From JACVRW01 sp963835705 (GTDB taxonomy: Bacteria; Actinomycetota; Thermoleophilia; Solirubrobacterales; Thermoleophilaceae), in the NCBI GenBank assembly GCA_963835705.1, contig CAWIGR010000022.1, positions 62,001-126,000 of the forward strand: a DNA stretch of 64,000 nt. The letters are read 5' to 3'. Position 1 is the first letter of the stretch; every line of letters starts with the position of its first letter. The notes under the pieces are model-generated. The model made no database searches and was not told the origin of the DNA. It saw nothing but the letters and a program-made list of their open reading frames with translations. Shown here one piece after another: positions 23,001-31,659 of the stretch. The position numbers and the translations under genes are program-made.

Positions 23001-23197
23001 GCGACGCGGGCGACCGGATCCGCACCCTCCTCCTGCGCGGGGACAACCTGCTGAAGAGCGGCCGGCCGGAGCGCCTGCCGCGGGCCGTCGAGGCCTTCGA
23101 GCAGGCCGCGGAGATCGCGCGCGACCCCGCCGTCGATCCGGCCGTGCGGCAGCTCGTGGAGCGGCGGCTCGAGGCGGCGCGCTCCCTGAGCGGCTGA
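22997..23197 (+). CDS. Small helical protein (66 aa)
   Basis: 66 residues starting at a GTG that overlaps the EVE stop (GTGA). The sequence (LLLRGDNLLKSGRPERLPRAVEAFEQAAEIARDPAV, then VRQLVERRLEAARSL) resembles one TPR-like helical hairpin. Its stop overlaps the DUF2203 start. The function is unknown. Confidence 0.65.
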   Translation: MSDAGDRIRTLLLRGDNLLKSGRPERLPRAVEAFEQAAEIARDPAVDPAVRQLVERRLEAARSLSG

Positions 23198-23583
23198 TGC
23201 GCCACTCGCGCCACTACTCGCTGGAGGAGGCTTCGGCGCTGCTGCCGTGGGTGGCCGAGCAGCTCGAGCGGCTGCGCACGGCACGCGACCGGCTCGGCGA
23301 CGTGGACGCGCGGGCCGCGCTGGCCGCGACGGGAAAGGGGAACGGCGGCGGCCGGCCCGGCAAGGTCGTGTCGGAGGGCTTCCTCGAGCTGCGCGAGCGG
23401 ATGCTCGAGCTGCAGGAGCGGGAGATCGTGCTGCGCGACCTCGACCGCGGGCTGATCGACTTCCCCTCCCTGCGCGCGGAGCAGGAGGTCTACCTGTGCT
23501 GGCAGGAGGGCGAGCCGGAGATCGGCTTCTGGCACGAGCCGGAGGCCGGGTTCGCGGGCAGGCGCCCGCTCGACGATGGCTGA
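23197..23583 (+). CDS. DUF2203 protein
   Basis: 128 residues matching DUF2203: YSLEEASALLPWVAEQLERLR at the start and the signature DRGLIDFPSLRAEQEVYLCWQEGEPEIGFWHEPEAGFAGRRPL at the end, with a Gly/Lys-rich insert in between. The role of the family is unknown. It overlaps both neighbours and belongs to the EVE operon. Confidence 0.88.
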   Translation: MRHSRHYSLEEASALLPWVAEQLERLRTARDRLGDVDARAALAATGKGNGGGRPGKVVSEGFLELRERMLELQEREIVLRDLDRGLIDFPSLRAEQEVYLCWQEGEPEIGFWHEPEAGFAGRRPLDDG

Positions 23584-24127
23584 GCTCGTCCGCACCTTCC
23601 GCCTCCTGAACGCCGAGCAGCGCGCCGCCGCGGTGGGAGCCGTGCTGCTCGCGGTGAGCACCTTCGGGCCGTTCTCCTTCGTGGAGGCGGCGGAGCTGCT
23701 GATCGTCGCCGGGGTGCTCGCGCTCCTGCGGGCGCGCGCGCTGGGCAAGCGCTTCCACCTCCCCTTCGGCGACGGCACGGTCATCGCGGCCGCCGGGGTG
23801 TGGGCCGGCGCGCTGATCGTCGCGCGGCTCTTCGACCGCCCGCTGGGCCAGAACCTCCTCGCGCTCGCCTGCGCGGCGATCCTGGTCCTGGCAGGGCTGC
23901 GCGAAAAGGCAAAGCGCCCGGCCGACGACCTGCCGGCCGAGCACCGGACGCCCCCCATCCGCCGGCGCCCGCGGCCCCCGGCGCGCCGGACACGGCCCGC
24001 GGCGGGGCCCGAGGACGAGACCGAGCCGCTGCCGCCGCCGGAGTTCGAGCCGTACAGCCCGGCGGCCGGCGAGCAGCTGCGGCTGGGGCGCGACGAGCCG
24101 GAGCGTCAGCCGCCCGGCGACGCCTGA
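23576..24127 (+). CDS. Membrane protein with a disordered C-terminus
   Basis: 183 residues. Three hydrophobic helices (AVGAVLLAVSTFGPFSFV, AAELLIVAGVLALLRA, TVIAAAGVWAGALIVARLF and a further ALACAAILVLAGL segment) occupy residues 15-110; the rest is a Pro/Arg/Glu-rich cytoplasmic tail. It overlaps the DUF2203 gene by eight bases. Its 3' end overlaps the convergent MFS gene by 22 bases. No function can be assigned. Confidence 0.7.
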   Translation: MAELVRTFRLLNAEQRAAAVGAVLLAVSTFGPFSFVEAAELLIVAGVLALLRARALGKRFHLPFGDGTVIAAAGVWAGALIVARLFDRPLGQNLLALACAAILVLAGLREKAKRPADDLPAEHRTPPIRRRPRPPARRTRPAAGPEDETEPLPPPEFEPYSPAAGEQLRLGRDEPERQPPGDA

Positions 24128-25351
24128 GCCGGAGGCAGCGCCCGGGCGGGGAGGCGCGCGAGAATCGTGCCGACGGCGGCGCCCGCCAGCTGCATGAGGG
24201 CCGCCAGCACGAGCGCCTCGGCCGAGCCGAGCCCGGTGGCCACCGGCCCCGCCAGCCCCGCGCCGAGCGCGAAGGACCCCACCTTGAGGCCGGCGGCGGT
24301 GGTGAAGACCTGGCCGTAGAGCGCCGGCGCCACCACACGCTGGCGCACCGCGAACTGGGCCGCCAGACGTCGGCCCGTCCACGGCCGAGACGGCCGCGAT
24401 CAGCGCCAGCAGGATCGGCAGCGAGCCGGCCAGCGGCCAGGTCAGCATCAGCGCGCCGAACAGCGCGTAGCCGGCGAGCACGATCCGCTCGGCGGGGAAG
24501 CGGCGCTGGATCCTCACCAGGCTGAGCGCGCCGAGCGTCGAGCCCACCGCGAACGCCGCCCACATGTAGCCGGCGTCGCTGCGCTCGGCGCCGAGGTGCT
24601 CGACGGCGAACAGCGGGAAGCCGACCGTGAGCAGCCCGAGGCCCGCCATGCCGAGCGCCGCCGCCACCGTTATGGCGCGCAGCTCCGGCACCGCCACGAT
24701 CTGGCGGAGCCCGTCGGCGGCCACGCCGAGCAGCGTGCGCTCGTCATCGCGCGGCCGCGGACGCCGGTCGAGACCTGGGATGCGCACGATCAGCCCGAGG
24801 GCGAGCAGCGCAAGGGCCGCCTCGACGAGCAGGGAGGTGGCCGGGTCGAAGGCGGCGGACAGGGTGCCCGCCAGGGCGGGGCCGACGATCAGGGCCGAGT
24901 TGAAGCTCGTGGTCTCGAGCGCGTTGGCCGGCGTGAGGAGCTCGTCCGGCACGATCGACGGGATCAGGCTGGTGAAGCCGCCGAACGACAGCGGGTAGGT
25001 GAGCCCGGCCGCGAGCACAACGAGCGGCACCACCCAATCGGGCCCGTTGCCGGTGACCAGCACGAGCACCACCAGCATCGTCGCGATCAGGATCTGGTCG
25101 GCCACCATCAGCCTGCGCCTGCGGCCGGTCAGGTCGAGCCAGGCGCCGAGCAGCGGCCCGGTGAGCAGGCTGGGCAGCGTGATCGCCGCCACCGCCAGCC
25201 CCGCCAGCTCGGCGCTGCCGGTGCGGTCGAGCACCAGCAGCACGACGCCCACCGAGAACATCTCGTCGGACACCCGCGCCAGCGTGGCCGCGCTGACGAA
25301 CGGCAGGTAGCCGGGCTGGGCCCGGAGGCGGCGGAGCGAGTCGCGATCCAC
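24106..25351 (-). CDS. MFS transporter (one frameshift)
   Basis: About 414 residues if one extra base near 24367 is removed. The first 330 residues show MFS features: MFSVGVVLLVLDRTGSAELAGLAVAA, GPLLGAWLDLTGRRRRLMVADQ (motif A style), FNSALIVGPALAGTLSAAF. After AVDGPT the frame shifts and the protein resumes as LAAQFAVRQRVVAPALYGQVFTTAAGLKVGS through the last helices. As written, the product would lose its final two or three helices. The substrate is unknown; the domain order resembles drug or macrolide efflux permeases. Confidence 0.8.
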
Positions 25352-25363
25352 CGCGTGATGGTG

Positions 25364-26806
25364 TCAGCCCGGCGGAATCGCCTGGCGGAACCGGAAGCGG
25401 AAGTCCGGGTCGACCTGGCCCTTGATCTCGCGCAGCCGCTCCAGGTTCGACCCGTAGTACGCCCGCTGCCAGCGCTCGAGCTGGGGGTCGATGTAGTTCT
25501 GGTAGGCCTGGCCCGAGGCGAACGGCCGCAGCGCCCGCCAGGCCCCGTTGATCCAGCGGTCGGCCGCCTGCCCGCTGCCGCCGAAGTAGGTCAGGTACTG
25601 GAGCGAGAACAGCATGTCGCGGTGCACGAATGCCGTGGCTCCAGGCCGGGGCCGGTTGAGCGCCCCGCCGTAGGAGTCCAGCAGCAGCGCGCCGGAGCCC
25701 TGCGAGGGCGCGCGCTGGCGGCGCTCGATCCAGTCGATCATGATGCCGCGGGCGCGCGGGGGCAGCGGCTCGTCGAAGTAGTCCGACTTGGCGCGGAAGC
25801 GCGCCCGCCCGCCGGCGCCCGACCAGCGCCGGACCAGCCCCATCGTGGAATCCGTGCCGGTGGACAGGCTCGCTCCGCTCACGCGCGCGAGCGGCCCGAG
25901 CAGGCGGCGCAGCCGCGCCTCCGGACCGTAGAACTGGCCGGCGGCGGTCACGCTCGGATCGCCGGCCCCGCCGGTCGTGCCGAGGCTGAACACCGACGTG
26001 AGCGCGGGCGGCGCGTCCGGGGCGAAGCGCTGCCAGGCGGCCAGCGCCTCGCTCGCCTGGCTCCACGGGAAGCGGACGACGAACCACGCCGCGCGGCGCG
26101 TGCGGTGCGCCTGGAGCGTGAGCGAGGTGACGATGCCGAAGTTGCCCCCGCCACCGCCGCGGCAGGCCCAGAGGAGGTCCTCGTTCGTGTCGCCGTCCAC
26201 GCGGCGCGCGCGGCCGTCGGCTGTCACGACCGTGGCGGCGAGCAGGTTGTCGCTGGTGAGCCCGAAGCGACGCCCGGACAGGCCGTGGCCGCCGCCGAGC
26301 GCCAGGCCGGCGATGCCGACGGTCGGGCAGGACCCCGCGGGCACCAGCAGCCCGCTGCGCGCGAGCCGCGAGTAGACGTCGATCAGCGGCGTGCCCGGGC
26401 CGACGGTGGCCCGGCCGTTCGAGACCCGGACTCCCCGCAGCCGGCGAAGGTCCACCACAACACCCTTCTCCGTGGTCGAGTAGCCGCCGTAGCTGTGGCC
26501 GCCGGAGCGGACCGCGAGCAGGATGTCGAAGCGGTCCGCCCAGCGCACCACCGCCTGCACGTCGCGCGTGTCGAGTGGCTGCACCACCGCCTCGGGCCGG
26601 ATGCCGTCGAAGCGCGTGTTGTAGATCAGCCGGCGCCGGTTGTAGCCGGGCGTGCGCGGCAGCAGCACGGGTCCGCGGACGTCCGCGCGCAGCGCGCGAG
26701 CGGCGCGCCGCGACAGCGCCGCCGCCTGGGGCGGCTCCTCGGGCAGAGCGAGCGCGACCAGGCTGGCCACGGCCTCGCCGAGGAATTCGCGCCGGTCAAG
26801 CGCCAC
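25364..26806 (-). CDS. BBE-type FAD-linked oxidoreductase
   Basis: 480 residues. The N-terminus has a twin-arginine signal (LDRREFLGEAVASLVALALP). The FAD domain carries both bicovalent attachment residues: the histidine of RSGGHSYGG and the cysteine of PAGSCPTVGIAGLALGGGHG. The C-terminal berberine-bridge segment (YYGSNLERLREIKGQVDPDFRFRFRQAI) closes it. Relatives oxidise sugars, alkaloids or phenolic alcohols with O2. The GTG start at 26806 fits a TAACAT -10 seven bases upstream, in a divergent promoter shared with the GNAT gene. Confidence 0.9.
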   Translation of the reverse strand: MALDRREFLGEAVASLVALALPEEPPQAAALSRRAARALRADVRGPVLLPRTPGYNRRRLIYNTRFDGIRPEAVVQPLDTRDVQAVVRWADRFDILLAVRSGGHSYGGYSTTEKGVVVDLRRLRGVRVSNGRATVGPGTPLIDVYSRLARSGLLVPAGSCPTVGIAGLALGGGHGLSGRRFGLTSDNLLAATVVTADGRARRVDGDTNEDLLWACRGGGGGNFGIVTSLTLQAHRTRRAAWFVVRFPWSQASEALAAWQRFAPDAPPALTSVFSLGTTGGAGDPSVTAAGQFYGPEARLRRLLGPLARVSGASLSTGTDSTMGLVRRWSGAGGRARFRAKSDYFDEPLPPRARGIMIDWIERRQRAPSQGSGALLLDSYGGALNRPRPGATAFVHRDMLFSLQYLTYFGGSGQAADRWINGAWRALRPFASGQAYQNYIDPQLERWQRAYYGSNLERLREIKGQVDPDFRFRFRQAIPPG

Positions 26807-26813
26807 ACAGCTG

Positions 26814-26823
26814 ATGTTAGGGT
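26814..26823. promoter_or_regulatory. Shared divergent -10 core (FAD oxidoreductase / GNAT)
   Basis: ATGTTAGGGT gives TAACAT on the minus strand, seven bases from GTG 26806, and TAGGGT on the plus strand, six bases from GTG 26830. The hexamers share the central TA. The whole intergenic region is 23 bp. Confidence 0.6.
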
Positions 26824-26829
26824 CGATCG

Positions 26830-27339
26830 GTGCCCGACGTGAGACCGGAGACGGGCGCGGACCACGACGCCATCTGGCACGTGCACGAGCGGGCCTTCGC
26901 CCCGAGCATGGGCGAGGCGAAGCTCGTGGACGAGCTGCGGGCCGCCGGCGACCTTGTGCCGGAGCTGTGCCTGGTGGCCGACGAGGACGGCGAGGTGGTG
27001 GGCCACATCGCCTATAGCCGCGCCCGCCTCGACTCGGGGCACGAGGTGCTCGCGCTGGCACCGATGGCGGTGCTGCCGCAGCGCCAGCGCGACGGGATCG
27101 GATCGGCGCTGGTGCGCGAGTCGCTCGACCGGGCCGCCGAGACCGAGTTCCCGCTCGTGGTGGTGCTCGGCCACCCGGGGTACTACCCGCGCTTCGGCTT
27201 CGAGCCGGGCGCCGAGCACGGCGTGCTCGACCCGTACGGCGTGCCGCCCGAGGCGTGGATGGTGCACCTCTTGCCGGCCTACACGTCCGCGGCGCGCGGG
27301 CTCGTGACGTACGCGGAGGCGTTCTCGCTGGTGGAATGA
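26830..27339 (+). CDS. GNAT-family N-acetyltransferase
   Basis: 169 residues of the YhbS type: VRPETGADHDAIWHVHERAF, then GEVVGHIAYSR, the acetyl-CoA loop LAPMAVLPQRQRDGIGSALV, and VVVLGHPGYYPRFGFEPG. The acceptor is unknown. The stop overlaps the next start (ATGA). Confidence 0.88.
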   Translation: MPDVRPETGADHDAIWHVHERAFAPSMGEAKLVDELRAAGDLVPELCLVADEDGEVVGHIAYSRARLDSGHEVLALAPMAVLPQRQRDGIGSALVRESLDRAAETEFPLVVVLGHPGYYPRFGFEPGAEHGVLDPYGVPPEAWMVHLLPAYTSAARGLVTYAEAFSLVE

Positions 27340-27827
27340 GGGTGGACCGAGCGGCCGCCAGCCCGAGCTGTCCCAGCTGCGGAGCGGAGTGCCCCGCCGC
27401 GGCGGTTCGCTGCCGCGCCTGCGGCTTTGCCCTGATCGACGACGCCGGGCGGCGGCCCAGGCCCGGCCGCGGAGGCTCCGGCCCGCCGTGGCTCGTGGCG
27501 CTGGCCGCCGCGGTGGCGGCCATGGGCGCCGTGATGGTGATGCTGTTCACGGGCGGCGGGGGCGGCTCCCCGGTGACCGAGGCCCGGGCCGGCCCGCCGG
27601 CTCCGGTCTCCGCGCTCGAGGCCGAGCGCAGGCTCGAGCTGCGCTTCGGCGGCGCGAGCGACGACGAGACCGCCGCCGTGCGCTGCCCGTACAGGATCGA
27701 GCCGCGCCAGTTGGTGCGCTGCGAGCTGCGCTACGCGGACGGCATCGCGCGGGCGGTGCTCGTGCGCCTCACGCGGAGCGGCGAGCTCGACGCGGCCATC
27801 CCCTACCCCGCGACGCTGAGGCGTTAG
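27336..27827 (+). CDS. Zinc-ribbon membrane protein with extracytoplasmic domain
   Basis: 163 residues: a four-cysteine zinc ribbon (CPSCGAEC, then CRACGFALID) in the cytoplasm, a transmembrane helix (WLVALAAAVAAMGAVMVMLF) and a C-terminal DUF4333-like domain containing two cysteines (AVRCPYRIEPRQLVRCELRY). It is joined to the GNAT gene by ATGA. It may be a small signalling or cell-envelope protein. It converges on the transporter gene with a four-base overlap. Confidence 0.7.
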   Translation: MRVDRAAASPSCPSCGAECPAAAVRCRACGFALIDDAGRRPRPGRGGSGPPWLVALAAAVAAMGAVMVMLFTGGGGGSPVTEARAGPPAPVSALEAERRLELRFGGASDDETAAVRCPYRIEPRQLVRCELRYADGIARAVLVRLTRSGELDAAIPYPATLRR

Positions 27828-29458
27828 GCCGCGGCCTCCCGAGGCCGCCCGAACTCGTCCCAGTCGCAGGGCGACTGCCGCGTGCCCTCCTGTGGATGGC
27901 CGGCGAGCTGCCCGCCCGGGCAGTCCGCGGCCGGCACGCGGCGGCGCGGGTTCCGGATGCCGACCAGGCCGAGGATGCCGCCGAGCGCCACCAGCGCCGT
28001 GGCGATGCCGATCCCCACCCGGAAGGCGCCCACCGACGCGTCCTCGGCCGCCTCGCGCACCGACGCCGCCACGTCCTCCGGCACGCCCTGCACCTCGACC
28101 GCCGCGAGCGGCTGGTCCCTGGCCGCCTCCACGGCGGCGGCCACCTCGGGCTGGCTCGCCTGGTCGCCCACAGCCTCGTCGAGGCGGCTCCCGAACGACG
28201 CCGCCACCACCGCGCCGACCGCGGCGATCGCCACCAGCCCCGCCACGCGGGCGATCGCGTTGTTCACGCCGGAGGCGATGCCGGCGTTCGACTCGTCGGC
28301 GTCGGCGAGCACGGTCGAGGTGAGCGGCGCCACGGTGATCGACAGGCCCAGGCCGAAGACGAGCAGGCCGGGAAGCAGGTCGGTGAGGTAGTTCACGTCC
28401 GCGTCGAGCCGCAGGAACATCGCCAGCCCGGCGGCGGTCACGAGCGGTCCCACGCCCATGAAGAAGCGCGGCCCGTGGCGGTCGGCCAGCGCGCCGAAGC
28501 GAGTGGAGAGCGCGAACATCATGACGGTCACGGGAATGCTCGCCGTGCCCGCCGCCGTGGCGCTCCACCCGGCCACCTGCTGGAGGAACAGCACCAGGAA
28601 GAAGAACAGGAGCCCCAGCCCGCCGTACATGGCGAAGGTCTCGATGTTGCCGAACGCGAAGTTGTGGCGCTTGAAGAGCGACAGCGGCAGCATCGGGTGC
28701 CGCGTGCGGGCCTCCCAGACGAGGAAGCCGGCGAACAGCAGCGCGCCCCCGATCAGCGTCCCCGCCACCACCGGGCTGCCCCAGCCGCGCAGCGGCTGCT
28801 CGATCAGGCCGAACGTGATCCCCGCCAGCCCGAAGGCGCACAGCAAGGCGCCGACCACGTCCACGCGGGCGTCCGGGTCGCGCTCGCGCGACTGTGGGAC
28901 GACGCGCAGGATCAGCCACATGGTCCCGAGCACGATCGGCACGTTGATGGCGAAGATCCAGCGCCACGAGGCGGAGTCCACCAGCTGCCCTCCGATCAAC
29001 GGCCCGAGCACCGTGCCGATCCCGCCCCACGCGGTCCAGGCGCCAACGGCCTTGCCGCGCTCGTCGGGCGCGAAGTTCGCGACGATCACCGCCAGCGCGG
29101 CGGGTGTGAGCAGCGCCCCCGCCACGCCCTGCAGCGCGCGGGCGGCCACCAGGATCTCGATGGTCGGCGCCAGCGCGCAGGCGAGCGAGGTCACCCCGAA
29201 GGCGCCGACCCCGAAGGCAAAGACGCGGCGCTCGCCGAAGATGTCACCCAGCGAGCCGCCGATCAGCAGCAGCGACCCGAGCGTGACGAGGTAGGCGTTG
29301 GCGGTCCACTGCTGGCCCGCCAGCCCGCCCCCGAGGTCCTCGGCGATCGCCGGGAGGGCGACGTTGACGACCGTGCTGTCCACCGTGACGACGGTGGTGC
29401 CGAGGATCGCGGCGACGAGGATGAGCTGCTGCGCCCTCGCCGTGGAGGAGCCCTCCAT
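27824..29458 (-). CDS. DHA2-family (EmrB/QacA) MFS transporter
   Basis: 544 residues with about 14 membrane helices. Signatures are VTVDSTVVNVALPAIAEDL (motif D1), GGSLGDIFGERRVF (motif A), RALQGVAGALLTPAALAVI, AWTAWGGIGTVLGPLIGGQLVD (motif C) and WRWIFAINVPI. The last 80 residues are extracytoplasmic helix plus a hydrophilic tail. It is probably a drug or small-molecule exporter driven by protons. No TetR-type regulator is adjacent. Confidence 0.9.
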   Translation of the reverse strand: MEGSSTARAQQLILVAAILGTTVVTVDSTVVNVALPAIAEDLGGGLAGQQWTANAYLVTLGSLLLIGGSLGDIFGERRVFAFGVGAFGVTSLACALAPTIEILVAARALQGVAGALLTPAALAVIVANFAPDERGKAVGAWTAWGGIGTVLGPLIGGQLVDSASWRWIFAINVPIVLGTMWLILRVVPQSRERDPDARVDVVGALLCAFGLAGITFGLIEQPLRGWGSPVVAGTLIGGALLFAGFLVWEARTRHPMLPLSLFKRHNFAFGNIETFAMYGGLGLLFFFLVLFLQQVAGWSATAAGTASIPVTVMMFALSTRFGALADRHGPRFFMGVGPLVTAAGLAMFLRLDADVNYLTDLLPGLLVFGLGLSITVAPLTSTVLADADESNAGIASGVNNAIARVAGLVAIAAVGAVVAASFGSRLDEAVGDQASQPEVAAAVEAARDQPLAAVEVQGVPEDVAASVREAAEDASVGAFRVGIGIATALVALGGILGLVGIRNPRRRVPAADCPGGQLAGHPQEGTRQSPCDWDEFGRPREAAA

Positions 29459-29466
29459 CCGGGGAG

Positions 29467-30573
29467 CTAGGTGTCCGGGCCGGCGCCGTTCACGGACGAG
29501 ACGGGCCGCGCCGCCGGTCCGGTGTAGCGAGCGGTCGGGCGGATCAGCCGCCCCTCGCGCTTCTGCTCGAGGATGTGCGCGGCCCAGCCCGCCACGCGGG
29601 CGCAGGAGAACATCGGCGTGAAGAGCTCAGGCGGGACGTCGGCGTAGTCGAGCACCACGGCGGACCAGAACTCGACGTTCGTGGCCAGCACCCGGTCGGG
29701 CTTGCGCGCTTTCAGCTCGGCGAGCGCGGCCTCCTCGAGCCGCTCCGCCACCTCGAGGCGCGGAGCTCCTATCTCGCGGGCCGTGCTGCGCAGCACGCGG
29801 GCGCGCGGGTCCTCGGCGCGGTACACGCGGTGCCCGAAGCCCATCAGGCGCTCGCCGGAGTCGAGCGCGTCCTTGACCCAGCGCTCGGCGTCGCCGGTTC
29901 GCTCGACCTCGTCGAGCATGCTCAGCACGCGGCTGGGCGCCCCGCCGTGCAGCGGCCCGGACAGCGCTCCCACGCCCGCCGACAGGGCGGCGGCCACGTC
30001 GGCCCCGGTGGACGCGACCACCCGGGCGGTGAAGGTGGAGGCGTTCATGCCGTGCTCCGCGGCCGAGATCCAGTAGGCGTCGATCGCCTTGACGTGGCGC
30101 GGGTCGGCCTCGCCGCGCCAGCGGATCAGGAAGCGCTCGGGGATCGACCCGGCCCGGTCGATCTCGCGCTGCGGGATCGGCGGGTGGCCGACGCCGCGGG
30201 CCGACTGGGCCACGAACGAGAGCGCCATGACCGAGACGCGGGCGAGGTCTTCACGCGCCTCGTCGTCGGTGATGTCGATCAGCGGGCGCAGCCCCCACTC
30301 GGGCGCGAGCATGGCCAGCGCCGACTGGAGGTCGGCGCGCGGGTCGGCGGTGCGGACCGCCAGCGGATGCGGCTCGGCGGGCGGCATGCCCGGCTCGAAG
30401 CTCCCGTCAACGAGCAGCCCCCAGACCTTCTCGAAGCGGACCTTCCCGACGAGCTCCTCGATGTCGACGCCGCGGTAGCGAAGCGCGCCGCCCTCCCTGT
30501 CGGGCTCGGCGATCGTGGTGTCGAAGGCGATGACGCCCTCGAGCCCGGATGGGACCTCGATCAGGTCAGGCAT
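29467..30573 (-). CDS. Citrate synthase (citrate synthase 2 type)
   Basis: 368 residues. Active-site histidines are in AAEHGMNASTF and LMGFGHRVYR, the substrate loop is SGPLHGGAPSRV, and the aspartate-bearing C-terminal region (FWSAVVLDYADVPPELFTPMFSCARVAGWAAH) is present. The N-terminus (GVIAFDTTIAEPDREGGALRYRGVDIEELV) is that of the short actinobacterial CitA/GltA2 form. It overlaps the MOSC gene by eight bases. There are no other TCA cycle genes nearby. Methylcitrate synthase activity is possible. Confidence 0.9.
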   Translation of the reverse strand: MPDLIEVPSGLEGVIAFDTTIAEPDREGGALRYRGVDIEELVGKVRFEKVWGLLVDGSFEPGMPPAEPHPLAVRTADPRADLQSALAMLAPEWGLRPLIDITDDEAREDLARVSVMALSFVAQSARGVGHPPIPQREIDRAGSIPERFLIRWRGEADPRHVKAIDAYWISAAEHGMNASTFTARVVASTGADVAAALSAGVGALSGPLHGGAPSRVLSMLDEVERTGDAERWVKDALDSGERLMGFGHRVYRAEDPRARVLRSTAREIGAPRLEVAERLEEAALAELKARKPDRVLATNVEFWSAVVLDYADVPPELFTPMFSCARVAGWAAHILEQKREGRLIRPTARYTGPAARPVSSVNGAGPDT

Positions 30574-30988
30574 CCACCCGGTCTCCCACGGCTATCCGGC
30601 CCGGCGTGACGATGTCGGCGTTGAGGCCTGCGCGGTGCACCATGCCTCTGAGGACCCCCTGTCTGGTGAGCGACTGGAGATGGCTGCACGGCTCACACAG
30701 CTCCCGCCCGACGACCTCGACGTCGCCCACGGTGAAGCGCTTGCCGACGAGATCGTTCAGGCGGATGCCGCGCGTCAGGACCTGACGGCGGGACTCCTCG
30801 TGGGAGAGCTCGATGCCGGTCTCCTCTGTGAAGGCCTCGAGCGCCTCGGCCTCGATCAGGGTGATGTCGCCCTTGTCGGCGTAGCGGTCGCCCTCCATGC
30901 CCGTCGCGCGGACCTCGACCCGCTCGACCGTTCCGGGAAGCGCGCTCTCCTCGGCGGCGATGGCGATCTGCTCGACCGTGCCGGTCAT
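30566..30988 (-). CDS. MOSC-domain protein
   Basis: 140 residues covering one MOSC domain: GMEGDRYADKGDITLIEAEALEAF, the RRQVLTRGIRLNDLVGKRFTVG strand set and the conserved cysteine in GRELCEPCSHL. MOSC proteins handle sulfur for the molybdenum cofactor or bind it. The ATG at 30988 lies six bases from a TACCCT -10 that forms half of a perfect palindrome shared with the divergent methyltransferase gene. It overlaps the citrate synthase start. Confidence 0.88.
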   Translation of the reverse strand: MTGTVEQIAIAAEESALPGTVERVEVRATGMEGDRYADKGDITLIEAEALEAFTEETGIELSHEESRRQVLTRGIRLNDLVGKRFTVGDVEVVGRELCEPCSHLQSLTRQGVLRGMVHRAGLNADIVTPGRIAVGDRVDA

Positions 30989-30994
30989 CGCACC

Positions 30995-31004
30995 AGGGTA
31001 CCCT
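30995..31004. promoter_or_regulatory. Perfectly symmetric divergent -10 core (MOSC / O-methyltransferase)
   Basis: AGGGTACCCT is a perfect 10-bp palindrome centred in a 22-bp intergenic region. Each strand reads TACCCT, and in each direction exactly six bases separate it from an ATG (30988 minus, 31011 plus). Both genes would be leaderless, and RNA polymerase could face only one way at a time. Confidence 0.7.
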
Positions 31005-31010
31005 GCGGCG

Positions 31011-31649
31011 ATGCTCATCCTGGACGAGCGGGTGGAGAGCTATATCCAGGGCCTGCGGCCCGAGCGCTCGCCGGTGATGGCGGAGATGGAGGCGGTTGCC
31101 GAGCGCGACGGCGTGCCGATCGTGCAGTGGGAGACGGGCCGCTTCCTGGCAGCCCTGTGCCGGGCGCTGGACCCGGTCGTGCTGGAGGTGGGGACGGCGA
31201 TCGGCTACTCGACCTTGCACATGGCGGAGCAGCTGGTCGACGGGCGTGTGATCACCCTGGAGATGGACGCCGACCGAGCCCGGCAGGCACGCTCGTTCTG
31301 GGACCGCGCCGGCGTGGCCGACAGGATCGAGCTGATCGAGGGCGACGCCCGCGAGACGCTCCATGAAGTGTCGGGCCCGATCGACCTGCTGTTCGTGGAC
31401 GCCGCGAAGGAGCAGTACACCGGATACATCGAGCTCGCGGAGCCGAAGCTTTCGGAGCGCGCCGCGCTGGTGGTGGACAACATGCTGATGTACGGCGAGG
31501 TTGCGTTGCCCGCCGGCGCGGAGACGGTATGGCGCGCCGAGGCGCTCGAGTCGGCGCGGCGCCTGAACGCCGAGCTGATGTCGAGCGAGCGCTGGCTCGC
31601 CTGCCTGCTGCCGGTGGGCGACGGGATCGCGTTCGCCACGCGGAGATAG
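31011..31649 (+). CDS. SAM-dependent O-methyltransferase
   Basis: 212 residues of the class I COMT/CCoAOMT type: VLEVGTAIGYSTLHMAEQL (SAM motif I), VITLEMDADRARQARSFWDRAG, then DLLFVDAAKEQYTGYIE and LVVDNMLMYGEV with the metal-binding aspartates. It probably methylates a catechol-like hydroxyl with Mg2+. The ATG is fixed by the -10 element. Confidence 0.88.
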   Translation: MLILDERVESYIQGLRPERSPVMAEMEAVAERDGVPIVQWETGRFLAALCRALDPVVLEVGTAIGYSTLHMAEQLVDGRVITLEMDADRARQARSFWDRAGVADRIELIEGDARETLHEVSGPIDLLFVDAAKEQYTGYIELAEPKLSERAALVVDNMLMYGEVALPAGAETVWRAEALESARRLNAELMSSERWLACLLPVGDGIAFATRR

Positions 31650-31659
31650 CAGCGGACGA

